Positions 10,589-21,206 of a stretch of 64,000 nucleotides of DNA are shown here, piece by piece. The position numbers and the translations under genes were made by a program. This stretch comes from Ornithinimicrobium sp. INDO-MA30-4 (GTDB lineage: Bacteria > Actinomycetota > Actinomycetes > Actinomycetales > Dermatophilaceae), in assembly GCF_021535045.1 (NCBI RefSeq), contig NZ_CP091056.1, positions 186,001 to 250,000 on the forward strand, given 5' to 3'. The notes beneath the pieces are model-generated. The model did not search any database. It had not been told where the DNA came from and saw only the letters and a program-made list of their open reading frames with translations. Each line of letters begins with the position of its first letter. The first letter of the stretch is position 1.

Positions 10589-11871
10589 TTGCGTCGACCT
10601 CCTTTGCGCCACCGTGACTTCCGGTTGTTGTGGGCTGGAGACACGGTCAGCGTTCTGGGGATCCATTTGATTGGGATCGCGATCCCAATCATCGCTATCA
10701 ACGATCTGGGTGCCTCGACTTTTCAGATGGGTCTGCTCAACGCCACCGAGATGATCGGCTTCCTGCTCTTTAGCCTGCTCGCTGGCGCGTGGATTGACCG
10801 ATGGATTAAGCGACCGGTCATCGTCTTCGGCGATCTCATCCGGTCGGTCTTGCTGCTAGGCATCCCCATGCTGTGGTGGCTCGACATGCTGGCCATGTGG
10901 CACATCTACGCCATCAGCTTTGTGGTCGGCATCGTCACCGTCTTTTTCGAGGTCGCCAACCAGTCGTTCCTGCCATTCGTGGTTGATGGCGACAAAATCA
11001 GTGATGCCAACGGCAAGTTTTCAGCCACAAACCAGGTGGCTGGGGTGGCCGGTCCTGCAGCAGGCGGCGCCCTTGTGGGTGTGATCGGCGGGCCATTAAC
11101 GCTGATCGTCACCTCGATCTGCATGGCCGCTTCGAGCCTCTTCGTGTCGCAGATGAAGACCGTCGAGGTCAAGCAGGAGGCCAAGCCTGACCGTAGTCTG
11201 AAGCGAGAGATCGGCGAGGGTCTTCAGTTTGTGTTCAAACACCCGTTGTTGGTGCGCATCACCACCTGCACTGGCATCAGCAACTTCGCTAACGGTTTTG
11301 GGATGCAGCCTTCGCCATCTTTATCCTGAGGACCCTTGGGCTTTCACCGTCCACCTTCGGTCTTATTTTGGCCGTCGGGGCGGTTGGCGGTCTGTTGGGC
11401 GCCGTCAGTGCTGCCCCGCTCTCCAAGTGGATTGGTGAGGGGCGATCGATCCCGCTGACTGCGCTGGCCGTGGGTTTCGCCGCCGCGGCGACTCCACTGG
11501 CAAGTCTGGGGCTGACACCAGTTGTTGCCACGCTCATGGTTGGCTCGGCGCTCTTCGCCTGGGCTGTCGTCGTCTACAACGTCGTGCAGGTGAGCTTTCG
11601 TCAGCGGCTCTGCCCGCCACGACTGCTGGGCCGGATGAACGCTTCGATTCGGTTCTTAGTCTGGGGGCCAATCCCCATAGGCGCGCTGACCGGTGGAGTA
11701 TTCGGCACGATCTTCGGTGTGGTCCCGACCTTGTGGGTTGGGGTTGTTCTATTTGCGGCGGCCTCGATCCCTGTGCTCTTCAGCCCGCTTCGCTCCATGC
11801 GTGACTTGCCTCGTGAGCTAGATGCGCTGGCCGACGGCGATGAGCCATCGACCAGCGCACCCTGGGCTTAA
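10589..11871 (+). CDS. MFS transporter (frameshifted)
   Basis: A major facilitator protein of about 428 residues with roughly 12 membrane segments. The N-terminus RHRDFRLLWAGDTVSVLG and the loop LLAGAWIDRWIKRPVIVFGD are typical of the DHA3-like MFS group, which includes drug exporters. One G is missing near 11305; restoring it joins the halves through an AAFAIFILRTLGLSPSTFG block. The start is uncertain: TTG 10589 is in frame, while ATG 10585 would need another indel. Substrate is not deducible. Confidence 0.82.
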
Positions 11872-11875
11872 CTGC

Positions 11876-13585
11876 TCAGGTCGTAATCCACGCCGTGGTG
11901 TCCTGGGGAGCGCAGTGCCCGGCAGCCGATGACTGCTTGCCAGCACTGTTGCTCCGGCCGGCAACTCGAGGGCCTCCGCGGCAAAGTTCGTGAGCACGAC
12001 GACATCACCGGCCATGTCCTGGTGGCTTAGGCGTAGGGCCAGAGCGTCGTCGCCATACCCCTCGACCAGGTCAGGTGCGCGGAGCCCAACTGGTGCTCGC
12101 GGCGAAGGCGCAAAAAGGTCCGATACATCTCCAATGTTGAGTCCGCGACGCCTTCTTGGCGGTCCACGGCCAAAGCGCCGTAAATCTCTGGCATCGGCAA
12201 CCAGGTGTCGGTGCCCGCAGCGGTGCCGAAGCCATACGCGGGCTCTCCGCCGACCCAGGGCATCGGGATACGGCAGCCATCGCGTCCTCGCGAGGTATGT
12301 CCGGAGCGCTCCCACATCGGGTCCTGACGAACATCGTCGGGGACAGCGGTGTGCTCGGGCAGGCCAAGCTCTTCACCCTGATAGATGTAGGCAGAGCCAG
12401 GCAAGGCCAGCATCAGCGCGGTGGCGGCACGAGCTCGGCGCAGACCAACCATCGCGTTGGGCTGCGCATCGTCGGCGCCAATGCCAATCGGTCGCTCTTC
12501 TCCGACTGGGTAGCCCAGTCGGGAGGCGTGCCGAATCACGTCGTGGTTAGACAGAACCCAAGATGCAGGAGCCCCCACGTCACCAAAATGCGCAACGAGT
12601 CTGTGATGACTTCGTGCAGATCAGCGGCGCGCCACGGGGCGTCCAGGTAAGGGAAGTTGAACGACTGGTGCATCTCGTCGCTGCGTACGTAGCGGCCCAA
12701 CCGGTCCATCGGCTCAACCCAGGCCTCGGCGCAGAGGATGCGATCTGTTGCCGGGTCACCGTCCGTGTTGTATTCATCGAGCACCCGACGCCAGTCCTGG
12801 TAGATCTCGTGAACGCCGTCCTGATCCCACATCGGGTGGGAGTTGGTGGGGACGGGGCGGCCCTCATAGTTGAAGCTTGTTGACGCCCCGACATCGGGCA
12901 GGCCGGGAGCCTTCACCAGGCCGTGAGCCACGTCCACGCGGAAGCCATCGACTCCCCGGTCTAGCCAAAACCGCAGCACACCGCGAAACATTTCGCGGAC
13001 TTCTGGGTTCTCCCAGTTCAGGTCGGGCTGCTTGACGTCGAAAATGTGCAAGTACCACTGGCCGGGGGTGCCGTCAGCCTCGGTGATTCGCTCCCAACCG
13101 CCGCCACCAAAGACGGAATCCCAATTGTTGGGCGGCTCGTTGCCGTCAGTGCCTTGCCCATCGCGGAAGAGGTAGCGATCGCGCTCCCGAGAGCCGGGGC
13201 CAGCGGCCAGCGCAGCCTGGAACCACTCGTGTTCGTCAGACGTGTGGTTGGGCACCAGGTCAATAAGAACGCGCAGGCCGAGATCTTTCGCGCTGGCGAT
13301 CAACGCGTCGGCGTCGGCAAGGTTGCCAAAGACCGGGTCGATGTCCTTGTAGTTAGCGACGTCGTAGCCGGCATCAGCCATCGGCGAAACGTAGAACGGG
13401 CTGATCCAGATCGCATCGACGCCGAGATCGCGCAGGTAGGGCAGGCGTGCGGTAATGCCTGGCAGATCACCGACGCCATCGCCGTTGCCATCCGCCCAAG
13501 AGCGGGGATAGACCTGATAGATGACGGCATCGCGCCACCAATGCAAGGACGAGTCGCGGGCAATCGGATTCGAGTCGATAGTCAC
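11876..13585 (-). CDS. GH13 alpha-glucosidase / oligo-1,6-glucosidase (frameshifted)
   Basis: A GH13 glycosidase of about 570 residues with N-terminal WWRDAVIYQVYPRSWADGNG and NHTSDEHEWFQ. The nucleophile region is GFRVDVAHGLVK, the acid/base region CAEAWVEP, and the third catalytic Asp lies in WVLSNHDVIRH. It probably hydrolyses alpha-glucosidic bonds in maltose or isomaltose-type sugars in the cytosol; no signal peptide is seen. Bases are missing near 12573, 12075 and 11912. With these restored it ends DTTAWITT at 11876, five bases from the MFS stop. GTG 13585 is chosen, but an upstream in-frame ATG at 13621 is possible. MalQ nearby fits alpha-glucan metabolism. Confidence 0.85.
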
Positions 13586-13679
13586 AAGGCCAATCCTGCC
13601 TGACGTGACTGTCAGTGCCAATCGAGCACGGTACGCGGCTTAGCCCAGGGCGACGCGCGCATACCGGGCGGGTTTATCT

Positions 13680-14084
13680 CTAGTCCAGATCGGGGGAGTT
13701 GATCATGAAGTTGGCGGCATTGGTCATGTAGGACCGCATGAGCTCTTCATCCATCGGATCCAGATCAATGGAGTCGATGGCATTGGACATGTGGAACATC
13801 CAGCGATCGCGTTGCTTCGGGGTCACCACGAAGGGCCCGTGGCGCATGCGCAGGCGCGGGTGCCCCCGCTGTTCGCTGTAGGTCTTTGGCCCGCCCCAGT
13901 ACTGCTCAAGGAACATCAAGAACCTTTGCTCGGCCGGAGCCAAATCTGCTTCTGGGTACATCTCTCGCAGCGGAGGGTCGCCAGCAACGCCTCGGTAAAA
14001 CTCGCGCACCAACTTGGCGAAGGTTTCGTGCCCGCCCACGCGTTCGTAGTACGTCTGAGGTGTTTCGGGGGTCTGTTCACTCAC
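13680..14084 (-). CDS. glbO: Group II truncated haemoglobin (GlbO/TrHbO)
   Basis: An intact protein of 134 residues. Compared with Mycobacterium tuberculosis GlbO, Tyr43 (CD1), His82 (F8, haem ligand in RLRMRHGPF) and Trp95 (G8) are present, and the FLEQYWGGPKTYSEQRGHPR block is nearly canonical. Group II truncated globins bind oxygen tightly and are linked to oxygen, NO or peroxide handling. The start is GTG 14084. It lies between the GH13 gene and mscS on the same strand. Confidence 0.94.
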   Translation of the reverse strand: MSEQTPETPQTYYERVGGHETFAKLVREFYRGVAGDPPLREMYPEADLAPAEQRFLMFLEQYWGGPKTYSEQRGHPRLRMRHGPFVVTPKQRDRWMFHMSNAIDSIDLDPMDEELMRSYMTNAANFMINSPDLD

Positions 14085-14099
14085 TGAGTCAGTCTCGCA

Positions 14100-14996
14100 T
14101 CACTGGGTTGTTTGGGCGCCGAATGGGTTGATCTGCGGGCCCTTCACGCCGGCCGCATCAAGTTGATCTTTGGCTCGCTGACGCATGACGCGTGGAATGG
14201 CCCACTGCTCACCGGGGTAGCACTTGGCCACAATGCGGACTGTCATCACGCCCCCGGAGACAGATTCAACTCCAACCACATCGGGGCGCTCAACGAACTT
14301 GTGGTGCCAAGCCTCATCGCCATAGACCGCGTCGACGACCTTCTCCAGAATGTCGATAACCTCGGCAGGCTCTTCTTCATAACTGACGGGGATGTCGATG
14401 AGCGCCGCTGCCCAGCCTTCGCTCTTGTTGCCGATCCGCAGGATCTCTCCGTTGCGGATGAACCACACCACCCCGGTGGCGTCCCGAAGCCGAGTGATGC
14501 GCAGGCCCACTTCTTCGACAGTGCCGGTGGCCTCTCCTGTGTCGATCACATCGCCGACGCCGTACTGGTCCTCAATGATCATGAAAACGCCGGAGAGGAA
14601 GTCCTTCACCAGTGACTGTGCACCAAAGCCAAGCGCCACACCGCCCACACCCGCAGAAGCCAGGAGTGGGCCGAGCGGAAGGCCAAACTCAGACATCACC
14701 ATCAGGACAGCGACCAAGCCGATCCCAAAGGTGCTGAGACTGCGCAGCAATGACCCCAGGGTGAGCGCGCGCTGGCGCCGGCGCTCGAGGTCATTGGGGT
14801 CGACCTTCATGAGGCGGTCGAGGCGTCCAGGGCGCTTTTCGGCTCGGGAGACGGCTGACTTCTCAATCTGACCGATTGACCGGTGAACCAGCCAACGCAA
14901 GATGATCGCCCCGAAGATGATGATCAGAATCCGCAGCGGTGCGTCGAGCAACCAGACCAAGAACTCGTCCATAGTGTTAAACGGCATGCCGCCCAT
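14100..14996 (-). CDS. mscS: Small-conductance mechanosensitive channel, MscS family
   Basis: An intact protein of about 298 residues. Two N-terminal membrane segments are followed by the pore helix region with GVGGVALGFGAQSLVKDFLSG and the beta domain with DQYGVGDVIDTGEATGTVEEV, both MscS hallmarks. It should form a heptameric inner-membrane channel that releases solutes on hypo-osmotic shock. Possible starts at 14996, 14987 and 14972 are all in frame. The C-terminus ends PFGAQTTQ. Confidence 0.9.
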   Translation of the reverse strand: MGGMPFNTMDEFLVWLLDAPLRILIIIFGAIILRWLVHRSIGQIEKSAVSRAEKRPGRLDRLMKVDPNDLERRRQRALTLGSLLRSLSTFGIGLVAVLMVMSEFGLPLGPLLASAGVGGVALGFGAQSLVKDFLSGVFMIIEDQYGVGDVIDTGEATGTVEEVGLRITRLRDATGVVWFIRNGEILRIGNKSEGWAAALIDIPVSYEEEPAEVIDILEKVVDAVYGDEAWHHKFVERPDVVGVESVSGGVMTVRIVAKCYPGEQWAIPRVMRQRAKDQLDAAGVKGPQINPFGAQTTQ

Positions 14997-15074
14997 TCTG
15001 GCAAAAGAGTTGGTCGGTAAGTGACAGACTGAGGCCCAGCAGCACGGTATTAACATTCATCGAAAGGCTTCTTC

Positions 15075-17199
15075 GTGACTGATTCCCTCCCCGCGAGCCT
15101 GGCTGAATTGGCCCATGCTTACAGCGTTGCCACCGAATTTTGGGACTGGCAGGGCAATCACACCCAGGTCTCTGCGGACGCCATCCGGGCGGTGCTCTCT
15201 GCGCTGGACGTGGACGCATCGACCGAAGAATCAGTGAGCGAAGCCTTGGCAGCGCTCAGTGAAAAGCCTTGGCATCGGGTGTTGCCGCCGGTCAAGACGA
15301 TGCCGTTGGGGGAGCGGTCAATTGTGCCGGTGCACCTCAACGAGGGCGTCACCGTGAGCGCACGCATCATCTTGGAGTCGGGGGAGGAGCGCGCCCTGCG
15401 CATCGTCGAAGGCGATCACGAGACCCGTGAGATCGATGGGCAGACCAAGGTCAAGGTCTTGCTGACAATCCCGGAAGACCTGCCACTTGGGTGGCACAAG
15501 ATTGTCGCGCGGCCCACTGAGGGTGGCGAGGCCTCCTCAATGACCGTGGTGATCTATCCGCGCAACCAGATCTGCATCCAGCGCTGAGCCAAGAGGGCAC
15601 TCAGCGTTGGGGCTTGATGACCCAGTTGTATGCGATGCGCTCGGCCAACTCTTGGGGCATCGGCGACCTCGCCGATCTCGGTGATGCCGGAGCCTGGGCT
15701 GCCGGCCTGGGTGCTGACTTCGTCCTGGTCAACCCGCTGCATGCGGCTGAGCCAGAGACCCCGCTTGAGCCCTCGCCCTACTTGCCGACATCACGCCGAT
15801 TCGTCAGCCCGCTCTACATTCGGGTCGAAGACGTGCCCGAAGTTGGCTACCTGTCCGCTGCGGAGCGGCAGTTGGTCGAGTGGCACTCTGACGACGCCAA
15901 GCGCTTCCTTGAGCTTGATTTCCTTGAGCGCGACGCGTGCTGGATCGCCAAGGAGGCAGCTCTCCGGTTGGTCTTCAAGCAGCCCCGCTCCCTGCGGCGC
16001 GAGCGGGCCTTCCACGCCTACGTTGAGCGCGAAGGCCAGAGCCTGATCGACTACGCCACCTGGGCCGTCATCTTCACCACTCACGGGCCCGACTGGCACG
16101 GGTGGCCAACCGACCTGCAGGACCCGCGCTCGCATGCCGTGGACTCCTTCCGTGAAAAGCACGACCGCGAGATTGAGTTCCACCTGTGGATGCAATGGAT
16201 TTTGGGCGAACAGCTCAGCACCGTGCAAAGGACCTGCTCGACACCGGTATGGAGATCGGGGTCATGCACGACCTGGCCGTCGGCGTTCACCCCAACGGTG
16301 CTGATGCTTGGAGCTTGGGCGATGCGCTCGCGCGAGGCGTCACGGTGGGCGCACCCAGCGATCAGTACAACCAACTGGGGCAAGACTGGTCCCAGCCGCC
16401 GTGGCGCCCCGACAAGTTGGCCGAATCGGCCTATGGCCCCTATCGCGAAATGCTGCACAACGTGCTGCGTGACGCCGGTGGCTTGCGGGTAGACCACGTC
16501 ATTGGACTCTTTCGCCTCTGGTGGATCCCTGAAGGGCTCCAGGCCAAGGACGGCACCTATGTCCGCTACGACCACGACGCGATGATCGGCATCCTGATGC
16601 TGGAGGCTCAGCGGGCCGGAGCCGTCATCGTTGGAGAAGACCTAGGCACGGTCGAGCCATGGGTTCGCGACTACTTGCGTGACCGGGGCATCTTTGGCAC
16701 CTCGATTCTGTGGTTCGAGCGGGATCAGGACGGCCCGATCGCGCCGGAGCGCTATCGCGAGTTGTGTCTTGCAACCGTGACAACCCACGACCTGCCGCCA
16801 ACGGCGGGCTACCTCACCGGGGTGCACCTTGACCTGCGGTCCAGCCTCAATTTGCTGACCCGCCCGATTGAGGAAGAGCGCGCCGAAGACGAAGCCGCCC
16901 GCGAAGAAGTGCTGCAGCAACTGCGTGACCGTGGCTTGCTGCGCGATGGTGCCGGGATCGCCGAACAGGTGGAGGCGCTACACCGCTACTTGACCTGGTC
17001 TCCTGCTCGACTGCTTGGTGTCAGCGTTTCGGACTTGGCCCAAGACCGGCGCATCATCAACCAGCCAGGGACCGATGAGGAGTACCCGAACTGGCGCGTC
17101 CCGCTCGCTGGTCCGCATGGTCGGCCAGTCTTGCTGGATGAGCTGTTTAGCTATCGGTCGGCGCGACGGTTGGCACGAACGGTCTCGCGCCGCTCCTAA
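15075..17199 (+). CDS. malQ: 4-alpha-glucanotransferase (MalQ, frameshifted)
   Basis: A GH77 amylomaltase of about 709 residues that transfers alpha-1,4-glucan segments in maltodextrin and glycogen metabolism. The N-terminal beta-rich extension of actinobacterial MalQ is present. The GH77 core has QLYAMRSANSWGIGDLADL, nucleophile block LRVDHVIGLFRLWWIPEG, acid/base block VIVGEDLGTVEPWV and TTHDLPPTAGYLTG. The end PGTDEEYPNWRVPL is diagnostic. Bases are missing near 15590 and 16215. The start GTG 15075 has a moderate purine-rich site before it. Confidence 0.93.
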
Positions 17200-17230
17200 G
17201 CCAGCACCCCGCATACCCAAGCAGGTATGA

Positions 17231-17272
17231 CGAAGGCCCTCATCAGTCCAGGTGGAGTGATGAGGGCCTTCG
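17231..17272 (+). terminator. Hairpin terminator between convergent malQ and pepN
   Basis: A perfect 15-bp inverted repeat (17231-17245 with 17258-17272) with a 12-base loop lies between the ends of the convergent genes malQ and pepN. It has no clear T-run on either side, but position and stability suggest a bidirectional transcription stop. Confidence 0.75.
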
Positions 17273-17289
17273 CTATGCGCTTGTGCTAG

Positions 17290-19859
17290 TTAGCCAGTCG
17301 GTGCGTCCGCAGCCTGAGCAGCCAAGGCGCGCACCAAGGTGTCGCGGTTTTCGGCGACCGTGCGGCGCAGACCACTGGGAGCCTGAGGGTTGGTGTCCAG
17401 CCATCCCTGCGTTGCATCCAACACAGACTGGTCAGCCAGGGCCAGCGGGAAGAACCCGACGGCGAGACCCTCAGCGATATGCAGCGTCCGGCTCTCCCAC
17501 ACCTCGCCAATGATGGCGAAGTAGCGATCAACGAACGGGCGCAGCAACTCCTTGTCATGCACTCGGCCAAAGCCCAGGGCCATGGAAGCAGTGACCGCGT
17601 TCGGCAGGCCCTTCTCCTCGACCGCGGCAACCCAGGTCTCTTCCTTGGCTGCTGCACTCGGGCGGGCCGCCAGGGCGCGCGCAGCTTTTCGCGGCCGGTA
17701 GCGGTGTTGTCTCGCTCGCGCTCTGCAGCGACATCGTCCTCACTGGCGGCTCCAGCGGCCACCAGAGCGGTCAACAGCGCCCAGCGCATGTCCTGATCGG
17801 TCTCCAGGCCTTCGAGTGGCGTCTCGCCGCTCAGCAGGCCCTTGAGCCGCTGCACGTCATCGGCGCTTGAAGCCAATGAGGCCCAGGCAGTCACCAGTTG
17901 CAACTGAGCGTCGCTCCCGGGCTCGGCAGACCAGGCAGCCTCGCGCAAGCCGGTGACCAATTCGGCCAAAACTGATGCTCGGTTGGCCGGGTCGGTGTAG
18001 ACCGAGGCGGCCGTGCTCACCTGACCCAACAGAACGCGCAACAGCGTCGAGTCCGATTCGCCAGGTAGAGCCCTGACAACCAGGCTAACATAGTCGCTAG
18101 CAGCCATCTGGGCGTCACGCGTCATGTCCCAAGCGGCGCCCAGCACCAAGGCGCGGGGAGTGACTCGGTGAGCGCGCGAGGATCGGCCAGAGCCGTCTTT
18201 AGCGAGCGGTCGTCAAGGCGGATCTTGCCGTAGGCGAGGTCATCATCGTTGACCAGCAGCAAGTCAGGCATCTGCAAGCCGACGAGGCCGTCAACTGGCG
18301 TGCTGGCGCCGTCGATGTCCAACTCAAGGCGCTCCGTGCGCTCCAGTTGCCCTCGGCCATCATGTAGCAACCCACAGCGAGGCGGTGGGGGCGCAGTGTC
18401 GGGAAGTCCTCCGGCGCAGTCTGCTCAATCGAAGCAGAGGTGATGACGCCTGCTGCGTCGGTCTCCACCTTGGGCGAGAGGGTGTTAACTCCGGCTGTCT
18501 CCAGCCACAGTTTCGACCATGGCTTCAAGTCACGACCCGATGTCGCTTCTAGCTCAACCAGCAGTTCAGCCAGGGTGGTGTTGCCCCACGCATGCTTGGC
18601 GAAATAGGCCCGAAGACCATCGCGGAAGGGCTCGCGGCCGACATAAGCGACAAGCTGCTTTAGGACAGAGGCCCCTTGGCATACGTGATGCCGTCAAAGT
18701 TCACCTCAACGGCGGCCAAGTCCACCATGTCGGCTGCGACCGGGTGAGTTGAGGACAGCTGGTCCTGTCGGTAGGCCCAGGCCTTTTCCGAGGTAGCGAA
18801 GGTCGTCCAGGCCTGTTCCCACTCGGTGGCTTCAGCCTGGGCGGTGGTGGAAGCCCACTCGGCGAATGACTCGTTCAACCACAGATCGTCCCACCACTTC
18901 ATCGTGACCAAGTCGCCGAACCACATGTGGGCCAACTCGTGCAGGATCGTTAGCGCGCGGCGCTCAACGATCGCATCGGTGACCTTAGAGCGGAAGACGT
19001 AGTCCTCGACAATGGTGACCGCGCCAGCGTTCTCCATCGCGCCCATGTTGTATTCGGGGGTGAAGATCTGGTCGTACTTAGTGAACGGATAGGCGTGGGC
19101 AAACTCGGCCTCAAAGAAGGCGAAGCCGGCCTTGGTGATGTTCATGATGTTCTCTGGGTCCAGGTGCGGACGCAGGCTCTTGCGGCAGAAGACACCCAAC
19201 GGGACCGTGCCGGCAGTGGAGGTGACCTCATCGCGGACCACGTCATACGGACCGGCGATCAGTGCGGTGATGTACGAGGAAATGCGCGGGGTCGCGGGGA
19301 ACTCCCAGCGGGCAACTTCGATGCCATCAGCGTTGGCTGCGTTCGGGGCTGCGATGGCCTCCGGCGTTGGCTCGTTGCTGATCACCTGCCAGTGTGCAGG
19401 TGCAGTCACATGGAAGGTGAAGGTGGCTTTGAGGTCAGGCTGCTCGAAAACGGCGAACATCCGACGACTGTCGGGGACCTCAAACTGGGTGTAGAGATAA
19501 ACCTCACCATCTGCCGGGTCAACGAAGCGGTGCAACCCCTCGCCGGTGTTCATGTAGTTGCCGACGGCGTCGATCGTCAGTGTGTTCTCTGCCTGCAAGT
19601 CGGACATTTCAATCCGGCTATCGCGGTATGCGGTGGCTGGGTCGAGGGCGGTGCCATTGAGATCAATGCTGCTGATCGAGTCAGCAATCAGGTCGATAAA
19701 GGTGGCGGTGCCAACTTCGGCTGCGGTGAAAACCACCGTGGTGCGCGTGCCGAATGTTTCGGAGCCAGCGGTGAGGTCTAGGTCGACGTCGTAGGAAACG
19801 ACGTCGATCAGAGCCGCACGTTCTTGGGCTTCAGCGCGGGACAAATTGGTGCCGGGCAT
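17290..19859 (-). CDS. pepN: Aminopeptidase N, M1 zinc metallopeptidase (frameshifted)
   Basis: A cytosolic M1 aminopeptidase of about 857 residues that removes N-terminal residues from peptides. The N-terminal half, which is intact, contains the GAMEN motif and zinc site HELAHMWFGD with the downstream NESFAEW glutamate. The C-terminal ERAP1-like helical domain is spread over several frames. Missing bases lie near 18663, 18350, 18145 and 17600-17750. It ends AADAPTG at 17290. Confidence 0.9.
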
Positions 19860-19939
19860 TACGTGGCCTCAAGATAGGTGAAGGATGTGATGCCACGATG
19901 GTGCCACTTGCAGTGCTGAATCCACGAAGGAGCCTAAAA

Positions 19940-20410
19940 ATGCGCGTACACATTGGCGGAGACCACGCTGCTTTTGAGTTGCAGCGAGACCTTGTTGCCT
20001 GGATGGCTGAGCAGGGTCACGAAGTCATTGACCACGGGCCGGCCGAGTACGACGCGGTGGATGACTACCCGGTTTTCGTGCTGCGTGCCGCGGAAGGAGT
20101 GGCTGGGGACCCTGGCTCACTCGGGGTTGTGTTGGGTGGTTCAGGCAACGGCGAGCAAATTGCCGCCAACAAGGTTGCGGGCATTCGGGCGGCATTGGCC
20201 TATAACGCCGAATTGGCTGAGCTGTCGCGGTTGCACAACAACGCTCAGATTGTCTCGATTGGCGCTCGGATGAACACCATCGAGGAAGCCCATGAGATTG
20301 TTTCGACTTTCTTGGCGACCGAGTTCACTGGCGAGGAGCGTCACCAGCGACGCATCGACATGATGGACGCCTATGTGAGCGATGGCACCCTGCCTGACCT
20401 GCCTGCATAG
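19940..20410 (+). CDS. rpiB: Ribose-5-phosphate isomerase B
   Basis: An intact protein of 156 residues that interconverts ribose 5-phosphate and ribulose 5-phosphate. The motif RVHIGGDHAAFELQ is at the N-terminus and LGGSGNGEQIAANKV holds the Glu used as base in the actinobacterial type instead of Cys. Start ATG 19940 is preceded by GAAGGAGC, a good ribosome-binding site. It is divergent from pepN with 80 bases between the starts. Confidence 0.93.
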   Translation: MRVHIGGDHAAFELQRDLVAWMAEQGHEVIDHGPAEYDAVDDYPVFVLRAAEGVAGDPGSLGVVLGGSGNGEQIAANKVAGIRAALAYNAELAELSRLHNNAQIVSIGARMNTIEEAHEIVSTFLATEFTGEERHQRRIDMMDAYVSDGTLPDLPA

Positions 20411-20425
20411 CAAGACGGCAAAAAA

Positions 20426-20464
20426 CACGAGGCCCCCGAGAGTCAATGCTCCGGGGGCCTCGTG
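20426..20464 (+). terminator. Bidirectional rho-independent terminator
   Basis: A 13-bp GC-rich stem (20426-20438 with 20452-20464) lies between the convergent rpiB and antitoxin-like gene. An A-run at 20420-20425 gives a U-tract for the minus-strand transcript. Confidence 0.85.
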
Positions 20465-20482
20465 GTCTAGAGGGGACGTGGC

Positions 20483-20734
20483 TTACTTGCCTGCGTTGTT
20501 GTCCTGCCCGCCCAAGTCGCCGTCCTGCTGGCCGTCCAAGTTCTCGAGGCCGTCACGGGCCTTGTCTGCACCGGAGTTGATCTGGTCGGAGTACTTGCCG
20601 CCAGTCTTGTCGTCGGCGAAGTTGGCAGCCTTGTCCAGGCCGGAGTCGATCTTGTCGCCGTGGTCGTTGACGGCGTCGGTGGCCTTGTCCTTGTTGTTGT
20701 TGAAGGCGTCCTTGGCCTTGTCCATGAAACCCAT
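20483..20734 (-). CDS. Antitoxin-like small protein, MT0933 family
   Basis: A very hydrophilic protein of 83 residues starting MGFMDKAKDAFNNNKDKATD, with Asp/Lys/Asn-rich repeats and the KTGGKYSDQI block. It resembles the MT0933-like antitoxin family of Actinobacteria. The ATG at 20734 is preceded by a perfect AAGGAG. No toxin gene is adjacent on either side, so an antitoxin function is doubtful; the sequence also resembles small stress-induced CsbD-like proteins. Confidence 0.75.
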   Translation of the reverse strand: MGFMDKAKDAFNNNKDKATDAVNDHGDKIDSGLDKAANFADDKTGGKYSDQINSGADKARDGLENLDGQQDGDLGGQDNNAGK

Positions 20735-20849
20735 GTGGTTCTCCTTATTATCTGGGGATCGACGATTTCTCATCGCTTTCTGCCAATAACTAATCATAAG
20801 AGACGCCGTGTGTCGAGATTCCTTCTCGCCCAGCGTTTCTCCCCTATGG

Positions 20850-20888
20850 CATAAGAAAAGCCCCCTACGGACATCGTCGTATGGGGGC
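20850..20888 (-). terminator. Rho-independent terminator of tRNA-Gly
   Basis: A 10-bp stem with one bulge (20860-20869 with 20878-20888) lies just downstream of tRNA-Gly on the minus strand. The minus-strand transcript then runs into CTTTTCTTAT. Confidence 0.75.
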
Positions 20889-20899
20889 CGTTCAGGCAG

Positions 20900-20973
20900 T
20901 GGAGCGGGTGACGAGAATCGAACTCGCGTGGCCAGTTTGGAAGACTGGGGCTCTACCATTGAGCTACACCCGC
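20900..20973 (-). tRNA. tRNA-Gly(TCC)
   Basis: On the minus strand the sequence folds as a 74-base cloverleaf. Acceptor GCGGGTG pairs with CACCCGC, the D-arm is TAGCTCAATGGTAGAG, the anticodon loop is CTTCCAA with anticodon TCC, and the T-arm is GTTCGATTC. The discriminator is T and CCA is encoded (20900-20902). Confidence 0.96.
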
Positions 20974-21058
20974 AAGGAGCCGATGTGCTTGATGTGGCTC
21001 CGAGGCGTTACTGTAGCCGCTGCACCACACGTTCTGCCAAATCGGGATCGTGTTTGCA

Positions 21059-21132
21059 CGGGGTATGGCGCAGCTTGGTAGCGCGTCCGCTTTGGGAGCG
21101 GAAGGCCGTCGGTTCGAATCCGTCTACCCCGA
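21059..21132 (+). tRNA. tRNA-Pro(TGG)
   Basis: A 74-base cloverleaf: acceptor CGGGGTA pairs with TACCCCG, the anticodon loop is TTTGGGA with anticodon TGG, and the T-arm is GGTTCGAATCC. CCA is not encoded. It is transcribed away from tRNA-Gly and towards tig. Confidence 0.95.
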
Positions 21133-21206
21133 CCGATTAGCATGCCTAGAAGGAATTACCAGACGGCCACCCGGCCGCAACCCAATCTGACTTGGAGTGC
21201 CACGCA

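Noticed and set aside
11865-11880. Overlapping stop codons of the MFS and GH13 genes
   Set aside because: After restoring one missing base in the GH13 C-terminus its stop moves to 11876-11878, leaving a small gap and a normal DTTAWITT end.
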